DNA of 64,000 nt from Desulfobacteraceae bacterium (lineage in GTDB: Bacteria > Desulfobacterota > Desulfobacteria > Desulfobacterales > Desulfosalsimonadaceae). Numbering within the stretch: position 1 is the stretch's first letter; the number at the start of each line of letters is the position of its first letter. The DNA lies in NCBI GenBank assembly GCA_011389515.1, contig JAABUA010000003.1, positions 1 to 64,000 of the forward strand. The letters run 5' to 3'. The position numbers and the translations under genes are program-made. The notes beneath the pieces are model-generated. The model was not told the DNA's origin and did no database searches. It worked only from the letters and a program-made list of their open reading frames with translations. Positions 24,727 to 33,001 of the stretch are shown piece by piece.

Positions 24727-27216
24727 ATGGCGGATTATGGGGAAAAACGGATTTGGCATCCGCTCGAAGAAGATGCCGTCAACGCCATTGACGACCTTTT
24801 TGCGGAGATCTTCCCGGAATCGGAATACGGCCGGCTTTGCGACGATATTGCCGATTACTGGATCGAACGACTGGAGAAGACGTGGGGGGCCAAGCCTGAA
24901 GCCATAAAGCAGAAAGATCTCGCCTTCAATCCGGCTGACCCCCTTTCGCGCATTCTCCCGAAAACGGTTGTCATCGCCTACCCGGACAGCGTCTTTCGGA
25001 AAAACGAATCAACGCTCGATACACTTGACTTCTTTCTGGAGGGTTATTTCCCCTCTGCAGGAGGTCTTCATATCCTTCCGGCCTGCCCTGTGGTTTCCGA
25101 CCGATTCAATGACGGATACTTTTCCCAAATCAAAAGGGATGCAATTCACCAACCCTTTGGCACCGGTGAAACCTTTTCGCGCCTCATGGAAAAGTATTTT
25201 TCAATGGCCGATTTTGTATTGAACCACGTCGATATCGAAAATCCGAATTTCAAGGCCTATCTTGAGGGGGATGATAATGCGGGATGCTGCTTTTACGCAT
25301 ATTCCGAAAACATGTACCGTAAACTCCTGGCATCCGGGGCCTTTGACGATATTTTCAGGCCCAGGCCGTTTCCACTCTTCACGATTTTCAGGCGAACCCC
25401 CGCAGATGAGATATTCGCGCAGATGGATTTTGAACAAAGATGCGCGGCCGTCAATGCCGTACTGGCACCGGACGTTCTTGATAATGCAGTTATCGGTATG
25501 TTGTCGATTTTTGATAAGATCAGAAACGACCAGGTCCTTCTGGACGAGGATTACACGCACATCCCGATTTTCCGGGAATATCTCGTAAAAATGGGGATTC
25601 ATCCGGATGTGGTTTTCCAGCGTTCCAATACCCAGGAAAGCAGAAATACGCCATATATTTTCAGTCAATTGATTGAAACGAGGTTTGATCTGCTTTCCTC
25701 TTCCGGGTATGATGTAAACGATGCAGCCCGCATTGTACGGCACTATGAATTCTACGACGCCGCCGTTTTCGGAGAGCAGATTCGTGCAATGACCACGTTT
25801 TCCCATGTCCAGGTGGATGTGAACACATCCACCTTTGAAGGGCTGAAAATGCTTGCCGATGATTTTTCCTGGTATCTGGGTCTCGACATCAATATGCTGC
25901 GGCTGGATGCAGCCAACTATGCCTTCAAAAAATTTCACACGTCCTGTTTCGGCCTGCCCGAAGTAAAAAAACTCATGAAAATCCTGTACCTTTCCATGGA
26001 ATGCGTTGCGCCCCGGATCGTGGCGAACCTCGAGGTCAATGACGGCCTGGACGTTGTCTTATCACAGATGGCGGATACCGAATCGCCGCCGCCCATGATG
26101 TACGATTTTCATCTGCCATGCGTACTTCCCGTTGTATTTAACACCGAAAACGCCCGGATTCTCGACCGGATATTTGAACGCATCGATCAATATGAGATTC
26201 CAAAGAAATGCATCCGGTTCAGCCTGGCAGAAAGCCATGACGGCAAATCCGTCCGGGGAAGTATGGATCTGCTTCGCTTTTCAGAGAGATGGATGCTCTC
26301 TGAAATCGTGGAACAAAACAGCGGCCGCATAAAATACAAAACCGCGCCCTTTGGCAGGTGCAGCACGAAACTGTTCCGGAAAATCTGCCTGGAAGCAGGC
26401 ATTGAATATGACAATGCGGTCAAGCGCCTGTTTACGGCACCTGCGAAATCATCCGATGAAGATCTCACATTGAAAAACAGCATCCACACAACCCGGCAGA
26501 TATTTGACGCACTGGATATCCAACCGGATGATCCCGACAAAAAAAGCGCGATCCTGTTTTTTGCAGACAAGGTGCTCAAAGGGCGGGAGCCCTACGAACT
26601 CTGCTGCTCCACCCGGGACAGCCTGATTCGCATAACCGATGAAAAAATGGAGGCAAAACGGTTTCTTGGATTTTACGCCCTTGCCTTCGCCCTTATGGGG
26701 AGAAATGTCAAGTCCTTGTATTTCAACGAGATGCCCGGGCTGCCAAATGACCTGAAACGGATGAACAAAACGGGTGAGTACCGGGATATCAAGCGGACCC
26801 GTTCCCGGTTGCCGGACCTTGTAAAAAAAATAACGGGCACCGGCATCCATTCTGTTATTGCCCGGGGAATCGACGGGCTCATAAAAATCGTGGACAATGA
26901 CAGGGCGCTTTGCCCCCAGGGAAATGAAGCAAAAACGATTCCCTGTAAAAATCGTTCGGTTGCAGTGGTCTGCAATCATTTTCCGCCGCATTGCAGCCTG
27001 ACCATCGTCAATACCACAGGGGGCAGGCAGGAGATACATGTGGACATGAAAGCAATATTGATGCAAGGGGATGCTTCTGCTCCGGCCAAATGGATCGATT
27101 GCTTCGAAAACCAATCCTTTCAGGCAGACGGTAAAACCCTTGCCATTGCCCTTTCCCCCTATGAGCGTCTCTGGCTGAAGCCATTGGAAGATTGCTGTAG
27201 CGCCCCTATCGCTTGA
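24727..27216 (+). CDS. GH13 alpha-amylase-fold enzyme, sucrose-phosphorylase-like, with a long insertion
   Basis: 829 residues from the ATG at 24727 (GGAGG 10 bases upstream). Barrel motifs in order: GGLHILPACPVVSDRFNDG (113-131), ADFVLNHVD (161-169), the nucleophile strand MLRLDAANYAF with Asp394, acid/base ANLEVND with Glu436, and SLAESHDGKSVRG with His504-Asp505. These best match subfamily GH13_18 (sucrose and glucosylglycerate phosphorylases), but those have about 490-590 residues. Here there are extra N-terminal residues, about 120 residues inserted between the second and third motifs (about 220-340) and a longer C-terminus. Donor and acceptor are unknown. The gene converges on and overlaps polX by 11 bases. 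Confidence 0.82.
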   Translation: MADYGEKRIWHPLEEDAVNAIDDLFAEIFPESEYGRLCDDIADYWIERLEKTWGAKPEAIKQKDLAFNPADPLSRILPKTVVIAYPDSVFRKNESTLDTLDFFLEGYFPSAGGLHILPACPVVSDRFNDGYFSQIKRDAIHQPFGTGETFSRLMEKYFSMADFVLNHVDIENPNFKAYLEGDDNAGCCFYAYSENMYRKLLASGAFDDIFRPRPFPLFTIFRRTPADEIFAQMDFEQRCAAVNAVLAPDVLDNAVIGMLSIFDKIRNDQVLLDEDYTHIPIFREYLVKMGIHPDVVFQRSNTQESRNTPYIFSQLIETRFDLLSSSGYDVNDAARIVRHYEFYDAAVFGEQIRAMTTFSHVQVDVNTSTFEGLKMLADDFSWYLGLDINMLRLDAANYAFKKFHTSCFGLPEVKKLMKILYLSMECVAPRIVANLEVNDGLDVVLSQMADTESPPPMMYDFHLPCVLPVVFNTENARILDRIFERIDQYEIPKKCIRFSLAESHDGKSVRGSMDLLRFSERWMLSEIVEQNSGRIKYKTAPFGRCSTKLFRKICLEAGIEYDNAVKRLFTAPAKSSDEDLTLKNSIHTTRQIFDALDIQPDDPDKKSAILFFADKVLKGREPYELCCSTRDSLIRITDEKMEAKRFLGFYALAFALMGRNVKSLYFNEMPGLPNDLKRMNKTGEYRDIKRTRSRLPDLVKKITGTGIHSVIARGIDGLIKIVDNDRALCPQGNEAKTIPCKNRSVAVVCNHFPPHCSLTIVNTTGGRQEIHVDMKAILMQGDASAPAKWIDCFENQSFQADGKTLAIALSPYERLWLKPLEDCCSAPIA

Positions 27217-28936
27217 GCATCTCCCGCATCTCGCCAAGGGACCTCGTATTGACAACGTCCTCTTTGGTGAGCCACCCCCTGCGGGCTTCGGTTATGCCGT
27301 TTGCCATTCGCCGTAAATTCTCCGTACTGTGGGCATCCGTCGAAAGTACGATTGTAACCCCCATATCCGCAGCAAACTTACAGTAATTGTGAGGCAGATC
27401 AAGCCTGTCCGGCTGGGCATTCAATTCCATTGCCACTTTTTTTTCTTTTGCCGCTTCAATAATTCTTTCCAGATCGATATCCATGGGGTCTCTTTTATTT
27501 AACAACCGCCCCGTGGGATGTCCCAGGATCTGGAGATACGGGTTGTCCATTGCCCGTATGATCCGCTCGGTCTGCTGTTTCATCGGAAAACGCTGCTGGT
27601 AATGGACAGAACCGATGACGATATCGAGATCTTTCAGAACCGAATCGGGGAGATCAAGCCCGCCGTCCTGCAGAATATCCACCTCGATTCCCTTGAGGAT
27701 CTCGATCCCTTCGATTTGTGCATTTACTTGTTCGATCCTGGCCATGTATTCACGCAAATCCTTTTCATCGAGCCCGTTTGCCATGGCTACTTTCCGGGAA
27801 TGCTCGGTGACGGCGATATACTCGTATCCAAGGGCCTTTGCCGCTTCCGCCATCTCCGAAAGCGAATTTCTGCCATCCGTGCGGGTCGTATGCATATGGA
27901 GATCCCCCCGCATGTGGCCGGGTTCGATCAGCGCCGGCAGCCTGCCGGATTTTGCCGCCTCTATTTCCCCCATATTTTCGCGAAGCTCTGGTTCAATGTA
28001 ATGCAGCCCCAATGCTTCATAGACGTCTCGTTCGGTTTTTCCGGCAACCTGTCTGCTTCCGTCAAAAACCCCGTATTCGTTGACCTTGTATTTTTTTTGA
28101 ACAGCAAGCCGTCGAATGGCGAGATTATGCGCCTTGGAGCCCGTGAAATAATGAAGCGCTGCACCATAGGATGACTCAGGGACGATTCTTATGTCCACCT
28201 GCAGGTCGTTCCGCAGCAAAACCGCACTTTTCTTATTCCCCTTTGCATAAATGCGGTTAACTTCTTCAAAGGTCACAAAAGCGTCCATGACCTCTTTTTC
28301 GCGACCCGTATCGCAGGTCACCAGGATATCGAGATCTCCGATGGTTTCCTTCCCCCTTCTGAAAGAACCGGCGAGGTTCACAGATTTGACGCCGGGTTTG
28401 CTTTCCAGGTATTTCTTGTAGGCAAGGGCGGAAGGTTCCGCATCGATGAGGAGCGTTCGCCTCCCGAACTCTTTTTTCGGCCGTGAAATGGATTTGAAAA
28501 TTTTCTGTTCGGTTTTTTCCCCGAATCCTTTTAAAGCGGATATTTTTTTGGCTTCAACGGCCTTTTTAAGATCCTCCATTGTCGTAATGCCAAGTTCCCT
28601 GTACATCGCGGCCACTTTCTTCGGGCCGAGATCGGGTATTTTCATCAGTTCAAGCAGCGATGCCGGGATTTCTTTCTCAAGGGATTCAAGAAATTCCAGC
28701 TGACCCGTTGTTACGATCTCCCTTATTTTTTCCGCGAGATCCTTTCCGATTCCTTTCAGTTCAGTAAGATCCCGATCATCGTGCACCATCTGCGCCACTT
28801 GTTCGGACATATCCCCGATGACACGGGAAGCCTCCCGGTATGCCCGTATCCTGAAAGGGTTTTCCCCCTTAATTTCCATCAAATCGGCGACCGTTAAAAA
28901 TATTTCAACGATTTCATTGTTATGAACATCCATCAT
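27206..28936 (-). CDS. polX: DNA polymerase/3'-5' exonuclease PolX
   Basis: 576 residues. The N-terminal helix-hairpin-helix part has KGIGKDLAEKI, IPDLGPKKVAAMYRELG and LKGFGEKTEQ. The nucleotidyltransferase centre is SFRRGKETIGDLDILV with the metal-binding Asp pair, then VDIRIVPES with the third. The C-terminal PHP exonuclease domain starts GDLHMHTTRTDG and includes AVTEHS, EVDIL and STDAHS. Bacterial PolX fills gaps in base-excision repair. AGGGG lies 5 bases before the first of two adjacent ATGs. It ends inside the last codons of the convergent GH13 gene. Confidence 0.96.
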   Translation of the reverse strand: MMDVHNNEIVEIFLTVADLMEIKGENPFRIRAYREASRVIGDMSEQVAQMVHDDRDLTELKGIGKDLAEKIREIVTTGQLEFLESLEKEIPASLLELMKIPDLGPKKVAAMYRELGITTMEDLKKAVEAKKISALKGFGEKTEQKIFKSISRPKKEFGRRTLLIDAEPSALAYKKYLESKPGVKSVNLAGSFRRGKETIGDLDILVTCDTGREKEVMDAFVTFEEVNRIYAKGNKKSAVLLRNDLQVDIRIVPESSYGAALHYFTGSKAHNLAIRRLAVQKKYKVNEYGVFDGSRQVAGKTERDVYEALGLHYIEPELRENMGEIEAAKSGRLPALIEPGHMRGDLHMHTTRTDGRNSLSEMAEAAKALGYEYIAVTEHSRKVAMANGLDEKDLREYMARIEQVNAQIEGIEILKGIEVDILQDGGLDLPDSVLKDLDIVIGSVHYQQRFPMKQQTERIIRAMDNPYLQILGHPTGRLLNKRDPMDIDLERIIEAAKEKKVAMELNAQPDRLDLPHNYCKFAADMGVTIVLSTDAHSTENLRRMANGITEARRGWLTKEDVVNTRSLGEMREMLKR

Positions 28937-29001
28937 TACTGCCCCTCGTATTTTTCCCCTTCAGACAAACCATGACCGACAATACCCCCCTCCCCCGCTC
29001 C

Positions 29002-29256
29002 CTAAGGGGCCTTATCACCCAGGATCAATTTTTTACATATGCGGGTGATCAGCCTGGCCGGAAGCCCTGCCGCTGCGAAACCAATTCCCGCAAGCATTAT
29101 GTACAAAACCAACCGGCCGGGAATACCGGTATCAGGTGTAAAGGTGTGGGGCGCAATGATCAGCGAAAAAACAATCGCGATCAATATCCGCCATGTATCC
29201 TGTGAAAAAAGAATATAAAAAAAAATATAGCTTGTTGTGATGGGTCTTTTTGCCAA
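29002..29256 (-). CDS. Small membrane protein, two predicted helices, unknown function
   Basis: 84 residues starting at a TTG with GGAG 6 bases upstream. Hydrophobic segments lie at about 8-35 (IFFYILF and IAIVFSLIIAP) and 48-68 (LVLYIMLAGIGFAAAGL), followed by a basic tail RLITRICKKLILGDKAP. I recognise no family. It stands alone between polX and a repeat-filled gap, with no partner on either side. The good ribosome site and membrane-protein composition argue it is real. Confidence 0.6.
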   Translation of the reverse strand: MAKRPITTSYIFFYILFSQDTWRILIAIVFSLIIAPHTFTPDTGIPGRLVLYIMLAGIGFAAAGLPARLITRICKKLILGDKAP

Positions 29257-29368
29257 AATATCTCCTTTTTTTTCCTGTTATCATAAACGCCATTATTTTT
29301 TTTCACGTTTTAATCCATGGCAGGCCCATTGACAAGTACAATTAAAACAAAAACGGTTACTGCCAAGC

Positions 29369-29561
29369 AGAACCTGTCTGAAATTGTCATGTCCCAATAT
29401 CTTTGTTGGTGTTATCGAAATCGAAAAAAGAATAGGACGCTTGGATACGATTCGTTTGGTGGTTGCCGTATTTCAAAAGGAAGCTGTCGTGCTGTGGATT
29501 TGTAAAAAACCGATTTCGATTTCGATTTCGATTTCGAAAAAAAGAAATGCAAACAAGCGGA
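29369..29561 (+). repeat. TCGATT-hexamer element (H element), copy 3, complete form
   Basis: Starts AGAACCTGTCTGAAATTGTC, carries ATCGAAATCGAAAAAAGAAT, then GGTGGTTGCCGTATTTCAAA, CTGTGGATTTGTAAAAAACC and a run of four CGATTT hexamers, ending AAACAAGCGGA. It accounts for most of the gap 29257-29631; the rest of that gap is AT-rich with no gene seen. Confidence 0.82.
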
Positions 29562-29585
29562 TGGAAAGGGGGGGGTGCGGAATCA

Positions 29586-29618
29586 TATGCATGGTGCCGT
29601 TTTCCGGCACCATGCATA
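29586..29618 (-). terminator. Strong hairpin at the end of the OmpA-fusion gene
   Basis: A perfect 14-base stem (TATGCATGGTGCCG with its exact inverse) around a 5-base loop lies 14 bases beyond the stop of the leftward OmpA-family gene. There is no T run, so it could be an RNA-stabilising end, a non-canonical terminator or a protein-binding palindrome. Confidence 0.6.
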
Positions 29619-29631
29619 CATGACCGTCAGA

Positions 29632-30825
29632 CTATTTCACGCCAAGTTGAACGCGCCGGTTTTCTTCATAATCGCCGGTGGTAATTTCTCCGATGACGAC
29701 AAGCTCGATGCGCGCGGGATCGATTCCCGCCTCGTACAGATAATTCTTTACACTCTCGCCGCGCATCTGGGCCAGCCATTGGTTGTAGGCAGCGGGGCCC
29801 TGCTCGTCGGTAGACGCCTCGAGGACAACGGATGCGCCCGGGTTCGCTTTTAACCATTCAATTTTTTGATCGAGGGTTTTCTGCGCATCCGCTGAAAGGG
29901 ATGAATCATCAAAGCCAAAGTAAACAGCGTCGGTATCAACGGCATCGACTTCTTCTACGACTTCCTCTACAGCTTCTTCTACAGTTTCCTTGGCTTCTGC
30001 AGCTTCTTTGGCTGCCATTTCAGCGGCTTTTCTTGCTTCAGCTTCCGCTTTGGCTTTTTCTTCCGCTGCTTTTTCTTCCGCCAGTTTCATGGCTTCTTCG
30101 GCTTTGGCCTTTTCCTCAGCGGCCTTGACCGCTGCGGCTTCCGCTGCGGCTTCCGCTTCAGCTTCGGCACGGCGGGCGGCTTCTTCCACTTCGGTTTCGG
30201 CCTGGGCAAGGCTCATTTCTTCCGCCTTGATATCGGCCATATCCACTTGCATGTCCCCAGCAAGCATGGCTGTTTTCAAGTCTGCATCCGCCGGGCTTTC
30301 TTCATTGAACCAGATGCCGAAAAATGCCTGTTTAAAATCCAGTCCTTCCAGGGTACCGCGCAATTCATCGTTCTTGATGATCTGCACGCCCTCCTCGGGA
30401 AAATACGCGAATTTAAAGACGTCTCCTTCATTGAAATCGTCGTTTAAAAGCTCGGTAAATTTTTCATACCGGGGTTCCACCGCATCCCAGCTTGCGCCTA
30501 TGGAACCGGCACCCGCGCGCATTCCGTTTTTGAAAGCACGCAGAAACAGCGTTCTGCTCTGGCCGCTGAGAAGTTCCAGGCGGATCACCTGGAGTTCATC
30601 GGCCATCATTATTTTGGACGCATCCGTTTCTGCATCCCTCAGGTACAACCCGGCAACATACGGCTTCATGAACATTATTTTTCTTACCCCGGTACCATTC
30701 AAGGCAACCGTCTGATCACCTGCTTTCAGCGTCTCCGGCATTTCCACATCTTGTATTTCACGAGCCGAAACAGACGGTGCCATCATCAGCAAGACAATCA
30801 AGGATAATATTATTCTTTTCAACAT
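29632..30825 (-). CDS. Chalcone-isomerase-like domain fused to an OmpA-family peptidoglycan-binding domain
   Basis: 397 residues. A signal peptide ends near SVSA-RE. Residues about 25-190 match the bacterial chalcone-isomerase-like domain: LNGTGVRKIMFMKPYVAGLY, the FLRAFKNGMRAGAG helix and a late FFGIWFNEE. Residues about 200-295 are an Ala/Glu/Lys-rich coiled coil. The C-terminus (about 300-397) is OmpA-like, with YFGFDDSSLSADAQKTLDQ, ASTDEQGPAAYNQWLAQMR and ENRRVQLGVK. The protein is probably periplasmic, tethered to peptidoglycan, and may bind a small ligand or lipid. The family is related to plant fatty-acid-binding CHI-like proteins, and catalysis is doubtful. It is monocistronic, flanked by repeats. 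Confidence 0.85.
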   Translation of the reverse strand: MLKRIILSLIVLLMMAPSVSAREIQDVEMPETLKAGDQTVALNGTGVRKIMFMKPYVAGLYLRDAETDASKIMMADELQVIRLELLSGQSRTLFLRAFKNGMRAGAGSIGASWDAVEPRYEKFTELLNDDFNEGDVFKFAYFPEEGVQIIKNDELRGTLEGLDFKQAFFGIWFNEESPADADLKTAMLAGDMQVDMADIKAEEMSLAQAETEVEEAARRAEAEAEAAAEAAAVKAAEEKAKAEEAMKLAEEKAAEEKAKAEAEARKAAEMAAKEAAEAKETVEEAVEEVVEEVDAVDTDAVYFGFDDSSLSADAQKTLDQKIEWLKANPGASVVLEASTDEQGPAAYNQWLAQMRGESVKNYLYEAGIDPARIELVVIGEITTGDYEENRRVQLGVK

Positions 30826-31038
30826 GGCGGTCTCCTTGCTACAGTTATAGAATTTTCGTTACTTGCCGCAAACAATGTTCAATAGTACGGCTACCATAAT
30901 TTGAAAAGGCACTTTCCGGTAAAACCGGTCGATGCCCACAGACGGGACAAACAAGTATAACTTTAATCTAACATCTATAACAACGCTTCTTCCGCATGTC
31001 AAATCGTAATTTCCGATCAATGGAGAACGAATAAAAAG

Positions 31039-31070
31039 CCGATTTCGATATCGATTTCGATTTCGAAAAA
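31039..31070 (-). repeat. H-element remnant (hexamer tract only)
   Basis: CCGATTTCGATATCGATTTCG followed by ATTTCGAAAAAAAG is the hexamer arm of the H element without its core, 10 bases beyond the last gene of the Hdr operon. Confidence 0.6.
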
Positions 31071-31080
31071 AAGATCCTTT

Positions 31081-32592
31081 TCAATCCCCCACTCCTGGAA
31101 TGTAGACGGATACTATGGTTCCCTCGCCGGGTGTTGACTCGACGCGGATCTCGCCGCCGTGATCCTCTATAATCTTCCGGGTGATGAACAAACCGAGACC
31201 GGTCCCCTTGCTTCCCCGGGTAGAAAAAAACAGGTTGAACATGTTTTTCCTGGTTTCATCATCCATTCCGATGCCGTTGTCCGTTATGGCAAAACACACC
31301 CGGCCGTTTTCCGGATGCACCGACAGCACGATCTCATGGTCGCGCGCTTCTCTCTTGTCATCAATGCACGCACTGATCGCGTTTTCAAATACATTGATAA
31401 GCGCCTGGATCATGAAGTTGACGTCGATTGCCAATTCCCCCATGCCGTCTTTGAAATCCTTCCGAAATGCAATGCCATGGGACTGAATCCGGGCCTCCAC
31501 CACCTTGCTCAAATCATCGGCAAAAGCCTTGACCGGGACTCTTTCTTTTTTGAATTCCCTTTCCTTGGCGTAAAAAAGAATGTCCAGAACCACCTTTTTC
31601 AACCTTTCAGTGGTTTCCTTGACAATTTGCAATCCTTCTTTGGTGCGCTGGCCGTTTTCTTTGGCCATGCCGGAATTGATCAGGTACATACCGGAATCGA
31701 GTCCGGTTAAAAGCCCCTTTATGCCGTGGGAAAGGGAGCCGATCATAAGCCCCAGGGAGGAAAGGTGGTCCTGAAGCTCACTGACCTGCTCCAGGTCGGT
31801 GGCAACCGACATGACCTGTTCAACGGACTTCTCCAGCGCATCAAAAACAGGGAGCGTCCAGACAAGCACTTTTCGTGTCCGGCCGTCGATTGTAATGTAT
31901 TGGGTTTCATGCTGGCAGGATTTTCCCCGGGAAAATGTTTTTTTTACCGGGCAGTCCTGGCACGGCTCATCTCTTCGTTTGCATACATCGTAACAGTGTT
32001 TTCCTGCCGCATCGCCAAAGTTTTCGATAAAATAGGAGTTTGCCTCTATGATTCGCAGATCTTCGTCGTACAGGCTGATGTAGCAAGGCAGATGTTCGAG
32101 TACCCGCTGCATGGTGCTTGCCGTAGTTTGATCGGATTCTTCCGGTCGTCGGCCGCTTTTTTCAGAAAGCATGGCTTCAAGATTCCGGGTATACGCGTAA
32201 AACTGCCTGCGAACCGTAATTTTATCCCGGGCGCGCTTCAGGGCGCGTTCAAGGGCCTCCATGGCGATCGGCTTGGTAATGAAATCCGTGGCGTCAAACC
32301 GGAAGCTTTTTATGGCAAAGTTCATATCCCCGTGGCCGGTGATCATGATCACTTCTGTTTCCGGATCCATCCGCTTTATCTTTTCAAGCAGTTCAATACC
32401 GTCCATCCCGGGCATTTTGATATCGGTCAGGACAATGGGGGGTGAATGCTCTTTAAACAGATCCACCGCCTGTTGGCCGTCTTCCGCACAGATGACGGTA
32501 TACCCGAGATCCTCCAGGGACATTCGCATCACGTCGCGAACGTCCGCTTCATCGTCTGCGAGCAGTATGGTATTGTCCACCGTTTTTGGCAT
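31081..32592 (-). CDS. Receiver-PAS-histidine kinase, last gene of the Hdr operon
   Basis: 503 residues, soluble. The receiver (about 6-120) has LADDEAD, phosphoacceptor Asp in PIVLTDIKMPGMDG, Thr in MITGHGD and Lys in ITKPI. A PAS domain follows (about 170-290) with the cysteine cluster HCYDVCKRRDEPCQDCPVK. The kinase core shows the variant phospho-His box IGSLSHGIKGLLTGLD, then ITDNGIGMDD and GTGLGLFITRKI. It lies 34 bases after the stand-alone receiver gene. With the membrane kinase upstream it gives the Hdr operon a self-contained phosphorelay. The receiver at the N-terminus suggests it is controlled by another kinase, perhaps the one at 33002. Confidence 0.93.
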   Translation of the reverse strand: MPKTVDNTILLADDEADVRDVMRMSLEDLGYTVICAEDGQQAVDLFKEHSPPIVLTDIKMPGMDGIELLEKIKRMDPETEVIMITGHGDMNFAIKSFRFDATDFITKPIAMEALERALKRARDKITVRRQFYAYTRNLEAMLSEKSGRRPEESDQTTASTMQRVLEHLPCYISLYDEDLRIIEANSYFIENFGDAAGKHCYDVCKRRDEPCQDCPVKKTFSRGKSCQHETQYITIDGRTRKVLVWTLPVFDALEKSVEQVMSVATDLEQVSELQDHLSSLGLMIGSLSHGIKGLLTGLDSGMYLINSGMAKENGQRTKEGLQIVKETTERLKKVVLDILFYAKEREFKKERVPVKAFADDLSKVVEARIQSHGIAFRKDFKDGMGELAIDVNFMIQALINVFENAISACIDDKREARDHEIVLSVHPENGRVCFAITDNGIGMDDETRKNMFNLFFSTRGSKGTGLGLFITRKIIEDHGGEIRVESTPGEGTIVSVYIPGVGD

Positions 32593-32626
32593 AAAAGAAA
32601 ATTCCCATTTATCCTGAAAAGCCGGT

Positions 32627-32977
32627 TTACCCGATTGTATTTTTGACGATTTTCAGCAGCTCGTCCGGTTCGAACGGTTTATGGACAACCGCCACCGCAC
32701 TGTTGATGGCATGGGTGATGCCGGAAAGCCCGCTGACGACGATGACAGGAATATCTTTGTATTCCGGTTTTTTGGCGTATCTGCGATAAAAACGGGGCCC
32801 CCATTCCGGCATTTCAAGATCAAGGGTAATCAGGTCCGGCGTTTCTTTTTTCAACACCTCATATGCCTCGTTTCCGTCACTGGCACTGCACGTTTCATAA
32901 CCGGCATCCTCCAGGATGGCCGTTATGTATTTCACGATATTGGGGTCGTCATCCACGACCATGACTTTTTTTGCCAT
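32627..32977 (-). CDS. Stand-alone receiver protein (CheY-like)
   Basis: 116 residues, one receiver domain: MVVDDD, phosphoacceptor Asp53 in LITLDLEMP, Ser in VIVVSGL and Lys in VVHKPFEPDEL. The segment after the Asp is EMPEWGPRFYRRY instead of the usual MPGMDG, and the switch-region Thr is Ser. There is no output domain, so it acts by protein contact or as a phosphate shuttle. It lies 24 bases after the membrane kinase and 34 before the receiver-PAS kinase. GGAG precedes the ATG. Confidence 0.93.
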   Translation of the reverse strand: MAKKVMVVDDDPNIVKYITAILEDAGYETCSASDGNEAYEVLKKETPDLITLDLEMPEWGPRFYRRYAKKPEYKDIPVIVVSGLSGITHAINSAVAVVHKPFEPDELLKIVKNTIG

Positions 32978-33001
32978 CGGGATCTCCTTTGTTTGATTGA
33001 T

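Noticed and set aside
29384-29623. Open frames on both strands in the gap 29257-29631
   Set aside because: They translate the H element; the same peptides appear wherever the repeat occurs.
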